Under the pieces are notes generated by a model, which searched no databases, was not told the origin of the DNA, and saw nothing but the letters and a program-made list of their open reading frames with translations. A program made the translations under genes and the position numbers. Positions 60,713-64,000 of a DNA stretch of 64,000 nucleotides are shown here, piece after piece. The stretch comes from Shewanella sp. 10N.286.48.A6 (GTDB taxonomy: Bacteria; Pseudomonadota; Gammaproteobacteria; Enterobacterales; Shewanellaceae), in assembly GCF_002873135.1 (NCBI RefSeq), contig NZ_MCVI01000026.1, positions 1 through 64,000 of the forward strand. Reading direction: 5' to 3'. Each line of letters opens with the position of its first letter. The first letter of the stretch is position 1.

Positions 60713-60778
60713 TTGTATTTATTTTCTGTCAGTTGATAATGGGCTATAAATACAATTTACTTTTACGAGGTGGTAATA

Positions 60779-61648
60779 ATGTTGCCATGGGAAGGGGTTT
60801 ACGAATTTGTCGCGGTGGCTGAAACGGATAGCTTTACGGCAGCAGGTAAACGTTTAGCTATTTCGACCGCGCAAGTGAGCCGCCAAATTAGCCAAATTGA
60901 AAATAGGTTAAGCACAAAATTGTTTTATCGCACCACCCGTAAAGTGTCGTTAACTGAAGAAGGCCATATATTTTATCGCCATTGCCGCCAAGTTATCGAT
61001 GGACTTGAAGAAGCTGAGCGGGCTATAAGTAGTTTGCAAAATAAACCCCAAGGGTTAATTAAGCTTACCGCACCAGTGACCTATGGTGAGTCATTTGTGA
61101 TGCCGATTGTCACTGACTATATGCAGCAGCACCCTGATGTTGAAGTGATTTGTGAGTTAACTAACAGGCAGTTAGATTTAGTGGAAGGCGGCTATGATTT
61201 AGCGATTAGGTTAGGGCGTTTACCTGATTCGAGCATGATGGCAAAGCGCTTAACCAGCCGTGAGCAGTTTGTTTGCGCCGCCCCTGATTATATTAATCGT
61301 TTCGGCGCGCCTTATTCATTATCAGAATTAAGTCTGCATAATTGTTTAGTGGGCTCACAACCCCACTGGCATTTTAATGAAGGTGGCCAAGCAAGAAGTA
61401 TTAAAGTGCAAGGGAATTTACAGTGCAGTAGTGGTATTAGCTTACTTAACGCCGCCATTAAAGGTTTGGGGATTGTGCAGCTACCGGGTTATTACGTGGC
61501 AGAGGCGATAGCTGCGGGCAAGCTTTCGGTTATTTTAGAATCTTATAAGCAGCAGCAAGAGGGGATTTGGGCTTTGTATCCTCACAATCGGCATTTGTCA
61601 CCCAAAGTGAGGTTACTGGTGGATAAGCTCGCCGCTGAATTACCTTAA
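60779..61648 (+). CDS. LysR-family transcriptional regulator, divergent from frmA
   Basis: The start at 60779 (MLPWEGVYEFVAVAETDSFT, 290 residues counting Met) has GAGG 8 bp upstream; an in-frame GTG at 60770 overlaps that site. The N-terminal winged helix is SFTAAGKRLAISTAQVSRQIS with ENRLSTKLFYRTTRKVSLTEEG. The C-terminal periplasmic-binding-type effector domain (about 90–285) is of the CrgA-like group. Its divergent placement suggests control of frmA-fghA, with formaldehyde or its glutathione adduct as possible effector; this is inferred. Confidence 0.9.
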   Translation: MLPWEGVYEFVAVAETDSFTAAGKRLAISTAQVSRQISQIENRLSTKLFYRTTRKVSLTEEGHIFYRHCRQVIDGLEEAERAISSLQNKPQGLIKLTAPVTYGESFVMPIVTDYMQQHPDVEVICELTNRQLDLVEGGYDLAIRLGRLPDSSMMAKRLTSREQFVCAAPDYINRFGAPYSLSELSLHNCLVGSQPHWHFNEGGQARSIKVQGNLQCSSGISLLNAAIKGLGIVQLPGYYVAEAIAAGKLSVILESYKQQQEGIWALYPHNRHLSPKVRLLVDKLAAELP

Positions 61649-61690
61649 CGAGCCGTATCATGGGTTATTTTAGTTGCTATAAGTTAGCCG

Positions 61691-62302
61691 TTATAAAGAT
61701 TGTAAGTAACCATTAACTTGGGCTTTAGGGCGCTTTGAAATCTGGTTAATCAGCTCAAAAGTAATCGCTTTATGGGGCAGTTGCTGTTGCAGCAGCTGCA
61801 GTTGATGATTCCATAAATGTGCTGTCATGGTGGCATCGGCTAATGCGCGGTGAAACACGCCATCATTAGGCAGCTGATGATATTCAACTAAGGTGCCTAA
61901 TTTATGGTTTGGCGCATCTTGGCTAATGCGGCGCGACAGTAATAATGAACAGGCAAATTGGCCAGAATATTGTTGCTGACAATGCTCAAACTCGGCATCT
62001 AAAAACTTCTTATCAAAGCTGGCGTTGTGGGCCACTAAGTTAAAGTCTTCAATAAAATCGGCAAAGCGAGTCATGACTGCTTCACAAGAATCTGCCTCTT
62101 TAAGCATGGCATTGGTGATGCCGGTGTAATTTTCAATAAAACTGTTTACCGATCTACCCGGATTCATTAATTCTTGAAAGCTATCGACGATCACGCCATC
62201 AATGAGTTTTACCGCACCAATTTCGATGGCGCGATCTGCATTATTAGGTGATAAGCCTGTGGTTTCGAAATCGAGCACGATAACCTTATTTGCCAATATC
62301 AT
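61691..62302 (-). CDS. DEDDh 3'-5' exonuclease (epsilon-like), downstream of mnmE
   Basis: A 203-residue stand-alone exonuclease. Motifs: VLDFETTGLSP (Asp11, Glu13), VAHNASFDKKFLD, and HRALADATMTAHL. It is unlike the other exonuclease at 15891 in length and sequence. It starts 8 bp after mnmE stops and is likely cotranscribed. Probably a repair or RNA/DNA trimming enzyme; substrate unknown. Confidence 0.88.
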   Translation of the reverse strand: MILANKVIVLDFETTGLSPNNADRAIEIGAVKLIDGVIVDSFQELMNPGRSVNSFIENYTGITNAMLKEADSCEAVMTRFADFIEDFNLVAHNASFDKKFLDAEFEHCQQQYSGQFACSLLLSRRISQDAPNHKLGTLVEYHQLPNDGVFHRALADATMTAHLWNHQLQLLQQQLPHKAITFELINQISKRPKAQVNGYLQSL

Positions 62303-62310
62303 GAGCGATC

Positions 62311-63669
62311 CTATTTACCAATACAGAATGAGCTAAAGATTTTACCCAGCAGATCATCTGAGGTGAACTTACCGGTAATTTCAGATAGCGCCATTTGGCA
62401 CATACGTAATTCTTCTGCTAATAACTCGCCGGCTAAATACACTTCTAACTGCTCTTTACCCAGTTGTAAGTGACTGGCAGCTAAATCTAGGGCTTCTAAA
62501 TGACGACGACGGGCAATAAAACCGCCTTCAAGGTTACTTTGATAACCCATTAATGATTTAAGGTGCTGTTTAAGCTCTTCAACCCCTAAGCCGGTTTTCG
62601 CTGAAATGCGATAAACGCTATAGCCGTGCTCATCAGTGGTCATTACTGGCTCACCGGTTAAGTCCGCTTTGTTACGAATAACTGTGACGCCGAGTTTTTT
62701 CGGTAAACGGTCAATAAAGTCAGGCCAAATATCGTGAGGATTTACATCGGTGGTAGTGGTGCCATCAACCATAAATAGTACTCTGTCTGCTGAGGCTATT
62801 TCATCCCAGGCACGCTCAATACCAATTTTTTCAACGGTATCAGCGGTGTCACGTAAACCGGCGGTATCTATAATATGCAGTGGCATGCCATCAAGGTGAA
62901 TATGCTCGCGCAGTACATCACGGGTAGTCCCTGCAATTTCAGTGACAATGGCAGACTCTTTACCTGCGAGGGCATTTAATAGGCTTGATTTACCGGCATT
63001 AGGACGACCAGCAATTACCACTTTCATGCCTTCACGAATAATTGAGCCTTGCTTGGCACTGGCTTGGACTAAGTCTAATTTGGCGATGATGTTATACAGT
63101 GAGTTAGCGATTTTACCGTCAGATAAAAAGTCGACTTCTTCATCAGGGAAATCAATGGCTGCTTCGACGTATAAGCGCAAATTAGTCACTTGCTCGACTA
63201 ACTGATGTACTTCATCAGAAAACTCGCCCTGAAGTGAGTTTAACGCGCTCTTAGCCGCTTGTTCACTGGTGGCATCAATTAAATCGGCAATGGCTTCTGC
63301 TTGGGTTAAATCCAGCTTGTCGTTCATAAAGGCTTGCTCGCTAAATTCACCGGGCTTAGCGATACGAATGCCATCTACTTCCATCACGCGTTTGATCAGC
63401 ATATCAAGCACAATTTGGCCGCCATGGCCTTGAAGCTCTAATACATCTTCACCGGTAAAGGAGTTTGGTCCTTTAAAAAACAGTGCGATTCCCTGATCAA
63501 TGACCTCGCCTGACGCGTTTTTAAAATCACAGTAATCGGCATAACGGGTTTTAGGTAAATGGCCTAATACGCTATGTGCGACTTCCGTGGCTTTATCGCC
63601 TGAAATACGAATGATACCTACGCCGCCACGACCTGGTGCGGTTGCTTGTGCCACGATAGTGTCTGTCAT
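62311..63669 (-). CDS. mnmE: tRNA modification GTPase MnmE
   Basis: MnmE partners MnmG in U34 modification. The 452-residue protein has the N-terminal formyl-THF-binding domain ([21 protein letters not shown]), a central G domain with [16 protein letters not shown] (G1), DTAGLRDT (G3) and NKAD (G4), and ends in the catalytic CIGK. It lies between yidC and an exonuclease, transcribed toward oriC. Confidence 0.97.
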   Translation of the reverse strand: MTDTIVAQATAPGRGGVGIIRISGDKATEVAHSVLGHLPKTRYADYCDFKNASGEVIDQGIALFFKGPNSFTGEDVLELQGHGGQIVLDMLIKRVMEVDGIRIAKPGEFSEQAFMNDKLDLTQAEAIADLIDATSEQAAKSALNSLQGEFSDEVHQLVEQVTNLRLYVEAAIDFPDEEVDFLSDGKIANSLYNIIAKLDLVQASAKQGSIIREGMKVVIAGRPNAGKSSLLNALAGKESAIVTEIAGTTRDVLREHIHLDGMPLHIIDTAGLRDTADTVEKIGIERAWDEIASADRVLFMVDGTTTTDVNPHDIWPDFIDRLPKKLGVTVIRNKADLTGEPVMTTDEHGYSVYRISAKTGLGVEELKQHLKSLMGYQSNLEGGFIARRRHLEALDLAASHLQLGKEQLEVYLAGELLAEELRMCQMALSEITGKFTSDDLLGKIFSSFCIGK

Positions 63670-63699
63670 TGAGGAAAACCTTGTTGAAATAGTAAAGGA

Positions 63700-63726
63700 A
63701 AAGGCGGCTTAATAGCCGCCTTTGTT
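63700..63726 (-). terminator. Terminator-like hairpin between yidC and mnmE
   Basis: AAGGCGGCT and AGCCGCCTT with a TAAT loop; the minus transcript ends GCCUUUUCC. Confidence 0.65.
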
Positions 63727-63750
63727 GATTATATCAGTTTGAGCTATGAC

Positions 63751-64000
63751 TTATTTTAAGCCTTTTTTCTCTAAACCTGCATAAATAATCTTTTGCTGGG
63801 TAATAGCGACTAAGTTACCTACTAACCAGTATAGAACTAGACCGGCTGGGAACCATAGGAAGAACACAGTAAAGATAACTGGCATCCACTGCATCATTTT
63901 CACTTGCATAGGATCCATAGTCGGTGCCATTGGTTGCATTTTTTGCATTAACCACATAGACACACCCATTAATAATGGTAATACATAGTAAGGATCTTGA
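63751..64000 (-). CDS. yidC: Membrane protein insertase YidC (3' end only)
   Basis: The C-terminal ~82 codons of YidC; the gene continues past the window edge. The frame remains open to 64000 and reads [16 protein letters not shown] then [23 protein letters not shown], the last two membrane segments of the insertase. Followed by mnmE as in most gammaproteobacteria. Confidence 0.95.
   Translation of the reverse strand, partial: QDPYYVLPLLMGVSMWLMQKMQPMAPTMDPMQVKMMQWMPVIFTVFFLWFPAGLVLYWLVGNLVAITQQKIIYAGLEKKGLK

Overview
The window looks like a chromosomal segment around the replication origin of a marine gammaproteobacterium, most likely Shewanella or a close relative. The order yidC–mnmE … mioC–oriC–mnmG–rsmG–parA–parB–atpIBEFHAGDC–glmU … glmS is the classical origin neighbourhood of that group. 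The protein sequences (CcoG, MenB, the DUF294/CBS protein beside an epsilon-like exonuclease) are Shewanella-like. This is judged from recognised families and gene order, not from a database search.

Left part (1–8.9 kb): ccoG, a small anchored protein, menB, a possibly Fur-controlled small membrane protein, a CPA1-type antiporter, and a phosphate-uptake operon pstS-pstC-pstA-pstB behind a Pho box, with no phoU next to it.

Accessory block 1 (8.9–31 kb) is an alginate-utilisation locus. Secreted or lipoprotein lyases (two PL7, one PL6, one PL5/PL38-like) would cut the polymer. A KdgM-type porin and a sodium:solute symporter would carry oligomers and monomers inward. Two tandem cytoplasmic PL17 exolyases would finish depolymerisation. 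KdgF, KdgK and Eda would convert the unsaturated uronate toward pyruvate and glyceraldehyde-3-phosphate; the reductase that makes KDG is not in the window. A GntR/FadR-family regulator lies inside the locus, and a recurring palindromic motif (TTGTAnTACAA-like), often close to a CRP-like site, precedes most of its transcription units. One beta-helix lipoprotein in the locus is a PL6 relative in which the catalytic Lys and Arg and both calcium-ligand Glu positions are all substituted. Two unrelated genes (exonuclease and DUF294/CBS protein) interrupt the locus.

Block 2 (31–44 kb): a small zinc-ribbon protein, nupC-deoD, and an arsenate-resistance operon (ArsC–ArsR fusion, GAPDH, ArsJ). ArsJ is followed by a relic of the 3' end of a second arsJ allele. 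Then come glmS, a DeoR-family regulator, a TonB-dependent siderophore receptor behind a Fur box, and glmU.

Origin block (44–64 kb): the F1Fo-ATP synthase operon, parAB, rsmG, mnmG, oriC (about 56.15–56.50 kb, with DnaA boxes, GATC-rich 13-mers and an AT-rich tract), mioC, an alanine/glycine:sodium symporter, a glutathione-dependent formaldehyde pathway (frmA, fghA) with a divergent LysR regulator, an exonuclease, mnmE and the 3' end of yidC, which runs off the window. I saw no tRNA, rRNA, CRISPR array, insertion sequence or prophage.
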